A program made the translations under genes and the position numbers. Below, piece by piece: positions 25,432 to 34,310 of a stretch of DNA of 40,831 nt. How positions within the stretch are numbered: the first letter of the stretch is position 1; each line of letters begins with the position of its first letter. The stretch is from CALCCV01 sp964388665. GTDB taxonomy: Bacteria; Bdellovibrionota; Bdellovibrionia; Bdellovibrionales; Bdellovibrionaceae. Below the pieces are notes generated by a model that made no database searches, was not told where the DNA came from, and worked only from the letters and a program-made list of their open reading frames with translations. The stretch spans positions 1-40,831 of the forward strand of contig CAYMBJ010000034.1 of the NCBI GenBank assembly GCA_964388665.1, given 5' to 3'.

Positions 25432-26105
25432 TTGCGTCCCCCAAAAATCTTATCCAAGAGATCTTGAGCGTGCCTTCGCCCTGCCAAACCAAAAGAAATT
25501 CCGATTGCCAAACACAAAGCACCAAACGCCATGAGAAATGCGTTGAGAATCACCTGACCACCGATTTCTAGGTGTTCTAGTGCCACGCAGACTATCAAAA
25601 CAATAAAAGTAAAGTGCGCCACATTGGCAATGAGATCGGCTCCGCCGACATTGAGATTATTAAGCCAGGCCTTCAAAGCCGTGCGAATAAATTTGGCCAA
25701 CATCAAGCCAAAAAGTAAAAATACAAAAGCGAGCAACAGCCGCGGAATAAACATCAAGACCGTTGTCATTAGGCCCGTAACGGCATTGAGACCCAAAATA
25801 TCCAGTCCCGCTAGCACGACAAAGGCCAAAAAAGTCCAATAGACAAGCTGAGAAACAATCGTCGTGGTCGTGTAGGGAACGCCACCTCTTAGCAAAAAAT
25901 TCTCAACTCCAGATCGCTCCGCCAACGACTCAGCACGAATCCACTTCAAAAACACCACGGTTCCACGACGAATAAAACCGGCCGCGACCCATCCAAGCAC
26001 AAGAACCAATAATGCAATGATAATTCTTGGCGAAAGTTCGATTAGATATTGAATTATTCTCAATATCGCTTGTTCAAAACTCTGTAGTGGTTCCAATACA
26101 TCCAT
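25428..26105 (-). CDS. TM-helix repeat membrane protein (MscS-related, no beta domain)
   Basis: Inner-membrane protein with about five hydrophobic helices: two in the first half (about 26-45 and 85-105), and three later ones, plus the repeated pattern of a helix ending in a Gly-rich stretch (LLFGLMLAKFIRTALKAWL; ISFGLAGRRHAQDLL). This matches the conserved TM-helix repeat found in small mechanosensitive-channel-like proteins. It lacks the cytoplasmic beta domain of full MscS. The final GLAGRRHAQDLLDKI is the family's typical ending. It is the first gene of a two-gene unit with the amidohydrolase. Whether it forms a channel is inferred. Confidence 0.8.
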   Translation of the reverse strand: MDVLEPLQSFEQAILRIIQYLIELSPRIIIALLVLVLGWVAAGFIRRGTVVFLKWIRAESLAERSGVENFLLRGGVPYTTTTIVSQLVYWTFLAFVVLAGLDILGLNAVTGLMTTVLMFIPRLLLAFVFLLFGLMLAKFIRTALKAWLNNLNVGGADLIANVAHFTFIVLIVCVALEHLEIGGQVILNAFLMAFGALCLAIGISFGLAGRRHAQDLLDKIFGGRK

Positions 26106-26210
26106 AACACTGTATATTGCGGATATACACAGCTGTCAAAGAAATGAGCGCAAAACTGCACGTAAACAAAAAGGTAAAAATTGATTCTTCTAACTGCCTG
26201 CTAAAGGCTT

Positions 26211-27071
26211 TTATCTTGTGAGCTTGCCAAACTCAAGATTTAGAGTGTGAATGGATTTTGCAGGTTGGACATTTCGCTGATGACCCTTGCCAATATTAAA
26301 CACGGTTCCAACAACAGTGCGAACTTGATCCGACACACCATAAAAGATGCTGTCGCAATTTTCTAAGACTAAGAAAGAACCCAGGCCAGCTCCGCCCCGC
26401 CCCCAGTTGATCATATCTCGAGCGCCATTTTCGTAGCATCGATAAAGTCTTTCTAAAACGGATTCAATCACCAGAGATCCGTAGGGATCCTCACAAACAA
26501 GCGCAAACTTTCCGTCAAAAAAACCAAAATAGAGGCAAGCTCCAAAGTCTTTCTCAAGGGTGATTTCGCGAGCACGGTCGACAAGAAGTCCTGTGCGACC
26601 AAAGGGTGCATTAAACAACGCATTGGTAAAAAGCTCATCGGCAACAAGATGAATCCTGCCAATCATTGTCTTAGAAGCTCCACACTTGAGAGAAAATTTC
26701 TCGACACTATCTAGAATTTCTTCTTTTTGCTTTGAATTGTGAAAGGGCAAAACAATCGACTCCATCTTCGATCTCTGCCCGTCTGAAATAGCCAAAGGAT
26801 CCAAGATCACGCCCAATGAATTCTCAAAGAATACCTTTGGCGCTTCGATCATCACTATCGAACTCGTTAGCCCATTTAATATATCAAGCCCAGTGTCTGA
26901 TATCGCGTGCAATGCACGGTACGAAATAAGGCTATCGAGCAACTTTAAGGGGGTTGAGTCCTCAAGCAAAAATACCCGTCCCTCAACCTGAGTTGCTGAA
27001 TTTAGCTGGCCATGCACCACCAGCGGGTGGTCATCAGTTTGATTGAAATTTCTGACGGTACTTTTTCCCAT
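26211..27071 (-). CDS. GHKL-type ATP-binding protein (anti-sigma/kinase-like)
   Basis: The C-terminal half (about 130-260) has the ATP-binding signature of the histidine kinase-like ATPases: N-box ADELFTNALFNAP (Glu146, Asn150), G1 box EDPYGSL (Asp195, Gly198), and G2 box GRGGAGLGSFLV (224-235). No phosphorylatable His with a dimerisation domain is evident, so a serine kinase of the RsbW/SpoIIAB type or a signalling ATPase is more likely than a classical sensor kinase. The first 120 residues are unassigned, of mixed alpha/beta character, perhaps a receiver-like or regulatory domain. It diverges from a cyclic-nucleotide-binding protein gene, across an inverted repeat. Confidence 0.8.
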   Translation of the reverse strand: MGKSTVRNFNQTDDHPLVVHGQLNSATQVEGRVFLLEDSTPLKLLDSLISYRALHAISDTGLDILNGLTSSIVMIEAPKVFFENSLGVILDPLAISDGQRSKMESIVLPFHNSKQKEEILDSVEKFSLKCGASKTMIGRIHLVADELFTNALFNAPFGRTGLLVDRAREITLEKDFGACLYFGFFDGKFALVCEDPYGSLVIESVLERLYRCYENGARDMINWGRGGAGLGSFLVLENCDSIFYGVSDQVRTVVGTVFNIGKGHQRNVQPAKSIHTLNLEFGKLTR

Positions 27072-27180
27072 GTAGAATTTTTATCGGCTCAAAATACTCA
27101 TAGCTGAAGTTTACTGCTTTTTAAAATTAAAATCGTGCTGCGTCTCAATCTGATGCGTCAACACCAGCGCCAATACCCTC

Positions 27181-27232
27181 ATTGTGCCCTAGTTGCGATG
27201 ATAGCAAAATTTCGCTCATGGATGGGCACAAT
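27181..27232. repeat. 9-bp perfect inverted repeat in a divergent intergenic region
   Basis: ATTGTGCCC (27181-27189) and GGGCACAAT (27224-27232) flank 34 bases that contain a second complementary pair, GCGA and TCGC. It lies 53 bases upstream of the cyclic-nucleotide-binding protein start and could be an operator shared by two divergent genes or a leader stem. Confidence 0.45.
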
Positions 27233-27284
27233 AACCCGATAGATAACTGTACCTAAACTAAAAAATTCATTTGAGGGTCAGGTC

Positions 27285-27794
27285 ATGAGCAAATCAAATT
27301 CAATCACTTACAAAGTTGGCGACATCATCTTTCATGAGAAGAGTCAAAGTGAAGGGCTTTACATCATTCAAACAGGACAGGTCGAGGTCTATAAGCGTGG
27401 AAAAGATGGACAAAAAGTAGTGATCGCAATTGTTAAGGCCGGTCAATATCTTGGTGAAATGGCACTGCTGCGTGAGAAGCCGCATTCATCGACGGCTGCG
27501 GCACTGAGCGAAGTTACGCTTATCAAAGTACCAAGAGACGCTGTTGAATCACAACTAAAGGCGGTGCCATCATGGTTGCTGATGCTCTTAAGACTGTCTG
27601 TTGAACGCCTCCATGCGACCAATGAGCTGCTAAAAAAGCACGGAGTGGTCGACGAGGCCACGCAAAACGCAGCCCAAGCCATTTCAGACAAAGCTAAAAA
27701 ATCAGCGGGTGAAGATGCAAACAAGACACCTGGCAAAGCGCTTGATTCAGATGAAACCCAGTCACCCACTGGCGAAACTAAAAAAGTCGCTTAA
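27285..27794 (+). CDS. cyclic nucleotide-binding domain protein, no output domain
   Basis: Residues about 5-110 form a CRP-type cyclic-nucleotide-binding beta-roll: VGDIIFHEKSQSEGLYII, GQVEVYKRG, and the phosphate-binding cassette LGEMALLREKPHSST (about 56-70). The cassette keeps Gly-Glu but the Arg that holds the cyclic phosphate in CRP is replaced by His67, so ligand and binding are doubtful. No helix-turn-helix follows; the last 45 residues are a Lys, Ala, Asp-rich disordered tail. GAGGGTCAGGTC before the ATG includes a fair ribosome-binding site. It probably acts by protein contact, perhaps with the divergent GHKL protein. Confidence 0.85.
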   Translation: MSKSNSITYKVGDIIFHEKSQSEGLYIIQTGQVEVYKRGKDGQKVVIAIVKAGQYLGEMALLREKPHSSTAAALSEVTLIKVPRDAVESQLKAVPSWLLMLLRLSVERLHATNELLKKHGVVDEATQNAAQAISDKAKKSAGEDANKTPGKALDSDETQSPTGETKKVA

Positions 27795-27873
27795 CAGGTA
27801 CTGTCGAATTGAAACTAGGCCGTTTGCAACCTTACTCATTAAGTCAAATTGCAAACACGCCCTAGAAAATATC

Positions 27874-28110
27874 TCAATGAGCTTTAAAATAGTAGGCAGC
27901 TCCACAGAGGAGCGCTCCAAGACCCCAATCAACAAGTGGTCCATTGGTAAAATAGGGATAGATCATCAGTGCCAATCCAATACCAACAAAGCGAAGATCA
28001 GCAGATTTTCGTCCGTGTTTATAAATAAAATATCCGATCAAACCAAAAAAGATCCCAGCTAAAATACTTGACGCAGAAAAGTCGAGAAGACCAAGGACAC
28101 TCTCATCCAT
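27874..28110 (-). CDS. small conserved membrane protein (78 aa)
   Basis: Three hydrophobic helices fill the protein: about 12-30, 42-56 and 62-76. Key features are GLIGYFIYKHGRKSADLRF and the following GIGLALMIYPYF, a pattern shared by small membrane proteins often labelled amino acid transport protein in proteobacterial genomes, without experimental support. It lies in the same direction as, and 86 bases downstream of, the APC permease gene, so it may be the tail of that operon. Confidence 0.7.
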   Translation of the reverse strand: MDESVLGLLDFSASSILAGIFFGLIGYFIYKHGRKSADLRFVGIGLALMIYPYFTNGPLVDWGLGALLCGAAYYFKAH

Positions 28111-28196
28111 TGAGAAATCTTATCATGTGCAAGCAAGTAAACAACGACAATTGTTCAATTTCGTTTCCGAAAACAACGGCCCCGCTTTCTTCAGAT

Positions 28197-29441
28197 CTAT
28201 TCGTAGCTGGTTCCAAACAGAATCACCACAACACACAGCAGAGCTAGCGCAGAACCTAGGCCCACCTGCCACCAGCGCCGGCGATGATACTGTAGGTAAG
28301 AAAAACTCACACATTGCATTCCATAATAGAAAGCAAAGGCTTTGGAGGCATAGGTCACAACCTGAAAAACATTTGTCACCAACACAAGAGAGGAACCCGA
28401 AATGGCGATCAGCAAATATGCTGATCTCGAGGTAAACCTTTTTTGCGTCACCTCACTCAAGAGCCCTCCGCCGCTAGAAAGGTCAGCAACAGCAGCACTG
28501 AACTGACTCACCAGGGCACCCAGAATCAGTATTGTGGCGACCAAAAAAGAAACAGGTCGAAAGATTTCGATCACTTCGGTTTCGCTGATGACATTGGGCA
28601 TGGGATAAGAAATCAAAAGCTGACCAAACAAAAAAACAAAGCCCACATATATGAGAGAACTCAATATCTGCGCAATTCTCATGGTGGAAATGCGCACTGG
28701 GCCGCTGTGTCTCTCGCCTATATATCGAGAGGTCTCAAATCCCTGGACCATTATTAAAAGCCCGAGGACCACCCGTCCAGTGTCTAGTGAAAGATGCCTT
28801 AGGTCGGCCTGAAGACTCTCCACCGAAAACGAATATCCGTGCCGCCAGCCATAGTAAGCCAACATTGCCAGTGTTGAAAATATAATGGCCAACTTGATAT
28901 TAACGGCTACGACTTCAAACTTTTCTAAAGTCTTAAGACCCTTGAACCAGCCCAGAATGGCAATGGCCCAAAAGACAGCGATACACAAAAATTTCTTGGC
29001 CCATTCATTCTCAATTGAGATGGCTTTGAGAGCAAAAGAGCTGAGCAGATACAGATAATAAGAAATCGAAATGACGTAGGCAAAGGCGAGACAAATATCT
29101 GTTACGGATTCCGCCAAAATGATTCGAGAATCTGGCGCGTTTGAGCTTAGGATCGGCTCCAAATAAAGAATGTTACTTCGAATCACCATTCCCAACAAAT
29201 AGGCGATTACGGTTAGACCGAACATTAAAAATGGAGCCAAATGCCCACCGACTGCATAGAGAAGTGGCGCCGATATTAAAAAGCCACTACCAATGATCAA
29301 GGCCAGTGGAGTAGCTGCGGCAGACCAGACTAAGGATTTAGAAGCGCGCGACGAAAATAAAATTAATAGAGAGCCGATTAAGATCGCTATCGGCAGAAGA
29401 TCAAGAATCGGATCAGTAATAAATTTACCCACAAACCTCAC
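28197..29441 (-). CDS. APC-superfamily amino acid permease-like transporter
   Basis: Membrane protein with about eleven predicted helices, looking like the amino acid/polyamine/organocation superfamily. The first unwound helix motif, GSGFLISAPLLYAVGG (about 51-66), takes the place of the substrate-binding GSGIF-type loop, and GFETSRYIGE (around 241-250) resembles the helix 6 region. It begins at a GTG that overlaps the upstream peptidase stop in GTGA, which implies translational coupling: an exported peptidase and a permease that could take up the amino acids released. Length 414 aa is short to normal for the superfamily. Substrate not determinable. Confidence 0.82.
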   Translation of the reverse strand: MRFVGKFITDPILDLLPIAILIGSLLILFSSRASKSLVWSAAATPLALIIGSGFLISAPLLYAVGGHLAPFLMFGLTVIAYLLGMVIRSNILYLEPILSSNAPDSRIILAESVTDICLAFAYVISISYYLYLLSSFALKAISIENEWAKKFLCIAVFWAIAILGWFKGLKTLEKFEVVAVNIKLAIIFSTLAMLAYYGWRHGYSFSVESLQADLRHLSLDTGRVVLGLLIMVQGFETSRYIGERHSGPVRISTMRIAQILSSLIYVGFVFLFGQLLISYPMPNVISETEVIEIFRPVSFLVATILILGALVSQFSAAVADLSSGGGLLSEVTQKRFTSRSAYLLIAISGSSLVLVTNVFQVVTYASKAFAFYYGMQCVSFSYLQYHRRRWWQVGLGSALALLCVVVILFGTSYE

Positions 29442-31348
29442 AATTGCTTGGACAAAAAGTCAACCGTACCTTGTAGTACCTTTTCCCAATTTTCGGAACG
29501 CGAGATGCTGTGCCCTTCTTTTTCAAGAATCTCATAGTCCACCGGCACCTGATGCTGTTTCAGTTCCGCAACAAACGTGTCCATCTCGGCCTTTACAGTT
29601 CTTACGTCATTTTCGGCCTGATAGATCTTTAATGGAATGGCAATCTTTGCAGCGCTGAAAAATGGGGAGCGCTCTTTATAAAACTCTTTGTCCTTTACCG
29701 GATCGCCAATCTCGGTGATGAACTCCCCCTGCCACGCGGGATCTGGAGGAATTGATTTCATAAAAGTAAAGAGATTGGCAATGGCCACCATGGCCACGGC
29801 ACCCTTAAATTCTTTAGGGTATTGCGTGATAGCAGAAAGCGTTGAGAAACCGCCAAAGCTTGCGCCCACAATGAAAATATTTTTTTCATCTACATAGGGT
29901 AGATTTGCTAGTGCACGTTTTCCATAAACAACGTCCTTAATGTGGCCACCACCCCAGTCGCCATCGTTAAGGGTCTCAAACTTTTTTCCGTACCCAGTGG
30001 AGCCGCGAAAATTGGGCGCAAAAACCACAAAACCCTTTTGTACCCAATATTGAAAAAACGGATGAAAAATATGCAGCTCCTGACCGTCTGGACCCCCATG
30101 TGGCCACACAATCGCCGGACGCTTTACCGCCTTATCCACCCAGTCACCTTTAGCGTAGACAATGCCATGAATTTTCATACCATCATAGCTGTCATAGTAT
30201 AGGTCCATCGACTTTGCGAAGTCCTTGATCGAAGAGCGATTCAACTCTGAAATCTGAGTCAATTGTGTGTCTGCGCCGGGACTGATATCAAACTCATAGT
30301 AGTTGCCAGGAGAATCGGAGGTCAGGATGCGTGCAACGGCGCGAGTTGTTCCAGGAATAACACTCAACTGCGATACAATGGCTCTTTCAGGAAATGGCAC
30401 GCTGATGGGTTCGCCAAAAACTCCGGTCAAGATATCGATCTGAATGCGGCCATCAAATGTAGCTACCACTGCAGTGACGTCACTTTTTTCTTTGTAGTGA
30501 CACTCAAGGTCTTTGTTCGCATCCGTTTTTATCCAGATCAGCTTTGTCGGGTTGCTCAGTGCAATCTTGGCACAGCCCATTCGATCACTGGCCTCATCTG
30601 AATTCAGATACAGAAATTCGCTTTCACTATCAAAGAATGATGGTTCATACCTTGTCGCAGCCTTCGCCAATATTTTTTTCAAGGCGCGAGACTTGATATC
30701 CAGCAAGTATATCGTCTGTTCATTGTTTCCAAGGGCCTGAGACAGCACCAAATATTTTCCGTTCTGGTCAGCCACGCCATCATCAAAACTAAGCTTTCCA
30801 TCAGTCAAAGCCGTTGCTTTGGCCGCCTTCAAGCTAAAGTCGTAGACGCGGTAGATGTTCTTTTTTTGATGATTGGACCGAATAAAAATGTGCTCCCCAT
30901 CCCTAGAAAAGTCCAAAATGGTGGCTTTGTGTCCATCTTTGCCGAAAATCTTTGTGATGGTCTTGGCTTCTGGATCAAATTTATGGATCTGATAATTCTC
31001 ATCTCCATTGTTATCCAAAAGAATATAATAATGCTGTTGAGCTCGATCGCGTAGCAAAGCGCTGATGTTACGTCCAGCATCAAAAAGCAGAGTGAACTCC
31101 TTATTTGCATGATCGAGCGTATACACTTTGGTGTACTGATCGCCAGGAAGCACCATCAGAATCAACGACTCTTTGCCGCCAGGCAGAGGGATGATGCTGC
31201 CTCTTGGTGTCAGCACCTTTTTAAACTCCGCAAAACTAATCTCCTGGCTAACGTCAGCGGATTTCTTCGATGTCGATTGGCAGGATAACATAGTGCTGAT
31301 CGACAACATTGAAAGCGAAATTGAAAGTAAAATGGCGACAGGCTTCAC
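29438..31348 (-). CDS. S9-family prolyl oligopeptidase-like lipoprotein
   Basis: Serine peptidase of the prolyl oligopeptidase/acylaminoacyl-peptidase family. A lipobox TMLSC makes Cys23 the probable anchor, so it works at the cell envelope. The first 370 residues are a beta-propeller (repeated strand patterns such as DFSRDGEHIFIRS), then an alpha/beta-hydrolase domain. The catalytic triad can be placed: Ser497 in GASFGG, Asp581 in AENDVRTV and His613 in EGHSIS. FAPNFRGSTGYGKKF is the oxyanion-region block. It would release short peptides or amino acids outside the inner membrane; its coupled permease may import them. The start codon is an ATG followed by a normal lipoprotein signal peptide. 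Confidence 0.93.
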   Translation of the reverse strand: MKPVAILLSISLSMLSISTMLSCQSTSKKSADVSQEISFAEFKKVLTPRGSIIPLPGGKESLILMVLPGDQYTKVYTLDHANKEFTLLFDAGRNISALLRDRAQQHYYILLDNNGDENYQIHKFDPEAKTITKIFGKDGHKATILDFSRDGEHIFIRSNHQKKNIYRVYDFSLKAAKATALTDGKLSFDDGVADQNGKYLVLSQALGNNEQTIYLLDIKSRALKKILAKAATRYEPSFFDSESEFLYLNSDEASDRMGCAKIALSNPTKLIWIKTDANKDLECHYKEKSDVTAVVATFDGRIQIDILTGVFGEPISVPFPERAIVSQLSVIPGTTRAVARILTSDSPGNYYEFDISPGADTQLTQISELNRSSIKDFAKSMDLYYDSYDGMKIHGIVYAKGDWVDKAVKRPAIVWPHGGPDGQELHIFHPFFQYWVQKGFVVFAPNFRGSTGYGKKFETLNDGDWGGGHIKDVVYGKRALANLPYVDEKNIFIVGASFGGFSTLSAITQYPKEFKGAVAMVAIANLFTFMKSIPPDPAWQGEFITEIGDPVKDKEFYKERSPFFSAAKIAIPLKIYQAENDVRTVKAEMDTFVAELKQHQVPVDYEILEKEGHSISRSENWEKVLQGTVDFLSKQL

Positions 31349-31492
31349 GAGGGCTCCTTCTTTGATATTTGGCGAACTCCTACTTTAGGGCGATGTACCG
31401 GGCCCGCGTCAAATGGATTATTTGTTAAGGAGGCCATTATAGTTTCAAAAAGAGCTCGACTGCAGAGAGAAACTCACATCTACTTGAGAGTG

Positions 31493-32500
31493 ATGAGAAG
31501 TGCCACAACCGCAACTCAAAACCAAAACAGCGCTCTGAAAATCGATTCTCAAGCGCAGGATCACGCCATTACAAAAACGGCCGCACACCTCTCAATTGTT
31601 GAGGTCGGAATTGGCGGCTTCGTTCATGGATTTAAAATTCCTTTTGGTGGTCATTTTCTTTCTTTGAACCAAGGTCTGTATCTTTGCCGCGCTCTTGAAA
31701 ACGCCAAAACAAAACGCCAGGGAGCTGTGCAATCTATCGAAATATCAGGGGTGGCATCTGTACTAAAGAGCCTTTCACCCGCTGGCCAAAAAATTGGTCC
31801 GATGCTCAGTATTGGTATGCAGGGATTTTTGTTTTCTGTTGGAATTCTTGTGGGAGGCCTTGGCATCTTTGGTCAAATTCTCGCGATGCTCCTTTTGTCT
31901 CTATGGGCGTTTCTGCAACCCTTTCTCTCGCTCTTTGTGATTTATGGCTCTGATCTGCAAAAGGTTTTGTCTTTTTACGGCGAGCGCATTGGCAAAGACG
32001 GTCTGGGATTGGCTAGCTCCGTGGCCATTCTCGTGGGGATATTGGTGTGCATAAAGTTAATTTTAGCGAGCCTCATTCCCATCTTGTTGTGGCAAATGAG
32101 CAGCAAGGCGACAAAGATCACTGAAGAAAAATATTTTAGATTCTTTTCAAAGTGGCAGCCACAAAGACCACCTCAAGCCAAGCCATCTCCTGCGCGAGGG
32201 GCCCTCCAAGATATGACACGGCCGCTGTTTATGCTTTCAACAGTGCTGATCCTGTGCTTTTTTCTTCTTACAGAATCCAGCGCCACCAAGATCTTCTGGT
32301 ATTCAATGCGTCCTTTGGCTATGGCGTTTGTGCTGTTTTACTTGATTCGATCAGATGTTTTTTTAAACGCCTTGGCCACCCTTGCACAAAAAAATCAGTT
32401 TCTAACTCGCATTTACCTAAGAGCCCAACAGACTCGCTTGTATTTAGACAAGCGAGTCCAAACAGAAGCAGCCAGGCGGAGCGTGCCACGCTCTGAATAG
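31493..32500 (+). CDS. membrane protein of unknown function with a conserved Gly/His block
   Basis: No family named with confidence. An N-terminal soluble part of about 95 residues contains the striking block GIGGFVHGFKIPFGGHFLSLNQG (about 41-63), followed by about seven hydrophobic helices between residues 105 and 310. The hydrophobic N-proximal block with His and Pro resembles the first segment of some small prokaryotic transporter subunits, but that is a weak impression. The ATG at 31493 is preferred over in-frame TTG (31484) and GTG (31490) starts. It stands alone, diverging from the S9 peptidase gene. Confidence 0.72.
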   Translation: MRSATTATQNQNSALKIDSQAQDHAITKTAAHLSIVEVGIGGFVHGFKIPFGGHFLSLNQGLYLCRALENAKTKRQGAVQSIEISGVASVLKSLSPAGQKIGPMLSIGMQGFLFSVGILVGGLGIFGQILAMLLLSLWAFLQPFLSLFVIYGSDLQKVLSFYGERIGKDGLGLASSVAILVGILVCIKLILASLIPILLWQMSSKATKITEEKYFRFFSKWQPQRPPQAKPSPARGALQDMTRPLFMLSTVLILCFFLLTESSATKIFWYSMRPLAMAFVLFYLIRSDVFLNALATLAQKNQFLTRIYLRAQQTRLYLDKRVQTEAARRSVPRSE

Positions 32501-32679
32501 AACCGCTGACTTTTGGAAGTTTCCGCAGCTACCTCTTAATCTCTCTTTTTGAATTTCGCGTCACTCCAGAAGTGGGTCTAAACTTTTCCCGTGCCGAAAA
32601 AATATTGCTCGATATCGGTGACACTCTATCTTCATAAAAATCAGGACAGACATGCCAATTCATGCTATGTTTTTACCGA

Positions 32680-33288
32680 ATGAAAAAACTAAAGGACTTT
32701 GCAGACCTGATGTGGATTTGGGGACCGGTCCAACCCGTTCCGAGAATTTGCCCATGCTGTGCGCAACCTGTTTCCGGGAAGAATACGAAAATTGTTAGGG
32801 AAATTGATTTTCACCCCCCTGGGGTCGATAAGAAATTAAGGTTGGATTTTGAAGATTTGTTCCGAGCAATGCCAAACTATCTTGGAATTTATAGTCCATT
32901 TTTTGAGTGGGCATGCGATCGCTGCTTAAAAACGAAAATCGCATTGATTGGCAACCCCGATTTGCAGCTTTGGCACCTAAATGGTCCTCATTTATCGTAC
33001 TATGACAGGCAATGGTCATGTGGTGCTTGTCGCAATAGCACCATTCATTTTAGTAGAGAACACCAAAGATACCTCTACGAAGAGCTGGGCCTGTGGGTCA
33101 TGACCGTTCCCAGGTGCAAGCTTTGTCAATCCAAGAGAAATTTGAACACTGAGCTTAGTGAACTTCTCAGAGAAAAAGAATTTCTAGATTTTAAGAAAGC
33201 CACTCGAGTCGCGGAAATATACGCCGAAATGGGAAAGATGGAAAAGGTAAAAGAGTACAATGCGAAAGCATCCAAGCTGAAGATATAG
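32680..33288 (+). CDS. zinc-ribbon protein of unknown function
   Basis: Cys-pair protein with four knuckles: CPCC near the start, CDRC, CGAC and CKLC. The last two frame a segment (STIHFSREHQRYLYEELGLW) resembling the probable zinc-ribbon domain (zf_Tbcl type), whose pattern is CxxC, a hydrophobic HFSxEHQ helix, and then CxxC. It therefore probably binds one or two zinc ions and contacts nucleic acid or protein. The C-terminal 45 residues are helical and charged. The start is uncertain: ATG at 32680 or, in frame, 32662; neither has a convincing ribosome-binding site. It converges on mocA with 18 bases between. Confidence 0.72.
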   Translation: MKKLKDFADLMWIWGPVQPVPRICPCCAQPVSGKNTKIVREIDFHPPGVDKKLRLDFEDLFRAMPNYLGIYSPFFEWACDRCLKTKIALIGNPDLQLWHLNGPHLSYYDRQWSCGACRNSTIHFSREHQRYLYEELGLWVMTVPRCKLCQSKRNLNTELSELLREKEFLDFKKATRVAEIYAEMGKMEKVKEYNAKASKLKI

Positions 33289-33306
33289 TGGGAATCGCTA
33301 TCCACT

Positions 33307-33828
33307 TTAAAAGTCGAAATCAATATCGCGAGCCGCATTTTCGATCACAACTTTATCGAAGACTGTAAAAATTCCTTTGGCACCTCGCCCCTTTTGCATC
33401 GCTAGGAGTTTAGTAAAAGTATTTTGCGGAAAGATCGCAGGAGGTCCCCAATCATCGGAAAATTTTGAAAACACAGGTCGGTCTTGATAGCCCTGGCAAA
33501 GCGACAAATAGTCGTCTCGGGTCACATAGGGCAGATCCGCCAAGGTGACCAGCAAATCCTTCTGCATCTCTGCTGCAAATCGAACTGCACATTTGAGCGA
33601 GGCCCCCATTCCTAATTTGTATTCGGAATTGTAGATTGTCGGAACTCCTAATGACTCCGCCAGCGCCGAGACCTCTGTATGGTAGCCGCCCGTTACAATC
33701 ACCGTTTTCATTGCTGGTGGCAAAGCATTGATCACATGTTGCAACAGCGGCTTGCCTGCCAATAGCGCGATCTGTTTGCAACGACCAAATCGCTTCGCCT
33801 CACCAGCAGCAAGTACCGCCGCGATCAC
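33307..33828 (-). CDS. mocA: MocA-like molybdenum cofactor nucleotidyltransferase
   Basis: Predicted to attach a nucleotide to molybdopterin, giving the dinucleotide cofactor, probably the cytosine form used by the xanthine oxidase family. The nucleotide-binding LAAGEAKRFGRCKQ and the metal-binding ADLP motif are evident, with GMGASL in place of the usual LAAGxS-type loop. The start is a GTG overlapping the P-loop NTPase gene in GTGA. Its location beside a molybdenum hydroxylase supports the MocA role over the related MobA. At 173 aa it is slightly shorter than MocA of E. coli (about 192). Confidence 0.85.
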   Translation of the reverse strand: MIAAVLAAGEAKRFGRCKQIALLAGKPLLQHVINALPPAMKTVIVTGGYHTEVSALAESLGVPTIYNSEYKLGMGASLKCAVRFAAEMQKDLLVTLADLPYVTRDDYLSLCQGYQDRPVFSKFSDDWGPPAIFPQNTFTKLLAMQKGRGAKGIFTVFDKVVIENAARDIDFDF

Positions 33829-34310
33829 GTTTGACTCTCCATACGTTCTGATTTTCCAAATGCAGATTTTTCGTGCGCGAAATAGCCAAGTGCTCTATAG
33901 TCCTCGACTCCCTGAGCTCTTAATCTTTCGTAAATCTGCATTCTACGTCTGAAATTCACTGGCGAAAAATTCATTTTTAACTCAGTCAAATTTCCTTGGC
34001 GTGCAAAGCGAGACAAACTCCGCCACCACAACTTTGCCAGCGAAGGCTTTAAATACAAAACGTGGGTCAATTGCGCCTCGACCACCGCCAGAGTGTGCTT
34101 CAAAAGCCCCTCAAGAATCCAACTGCGATGACTGCGGAGTTTCTCCTGCAACTGACGTTCAAATTCAGGATGGATGCGACCGCCCTTTTTATCTACCCAG
34201 TACAACCGATCCACCTCTATATGTGCAATGGACATTTGCTTTGCCATTTTGCGCGCAAGCCAGGTTTTTCCAGATGCAGGTGCACCGATAATGAGTATGC
34301 GCTTATCCAA
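33825..34310 (-). CDS. P-loop NTPase, adenylate kinase-like
   Basis: Small kinase-fold protein with the Walker A motif GAPASGKT at residues 9-16 and an N-terminal beta strand (RILIIGA). The following DRLYWVDKKGGRIHPEFERQL and WILEGLL resemble the uncharacterised topology-modulation or nucleoside-kinase-like group. The start at the TTG at 34310 places Walker A at the N-terminus as usual; a longer form beginning at 34421 would overlap xdhC by more than 100 bases. It is embedded between xdhC and mocA with overlaps of 8 and 4 bases, so it is surely co-transcribed. Its role in cofactor assembly, if any, is unknown. Confidence 0.75.
   Translation of the reverse strand: MDKRILIIGAPASGKTWLARKMAKQMSIAHIEVDRLYWVDKKGGRIHPEFERQLQEKLRSHRSWILEGLLKHTLAVVEAQLTHVLYLKPSLAKLWWRSLSRFARQGNLTELKMNFSPVNFRRRMQIYERLRAQGVEDYRALGYFAHEKSAFGKSERMESQT

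Noticed and set aside
27236..27250. CCCGATAGATAA upstream of the cyclic-nucleotide-binding gene, like a FliA -10
   Set aside because: No TAAA-type -35 at the right distance.
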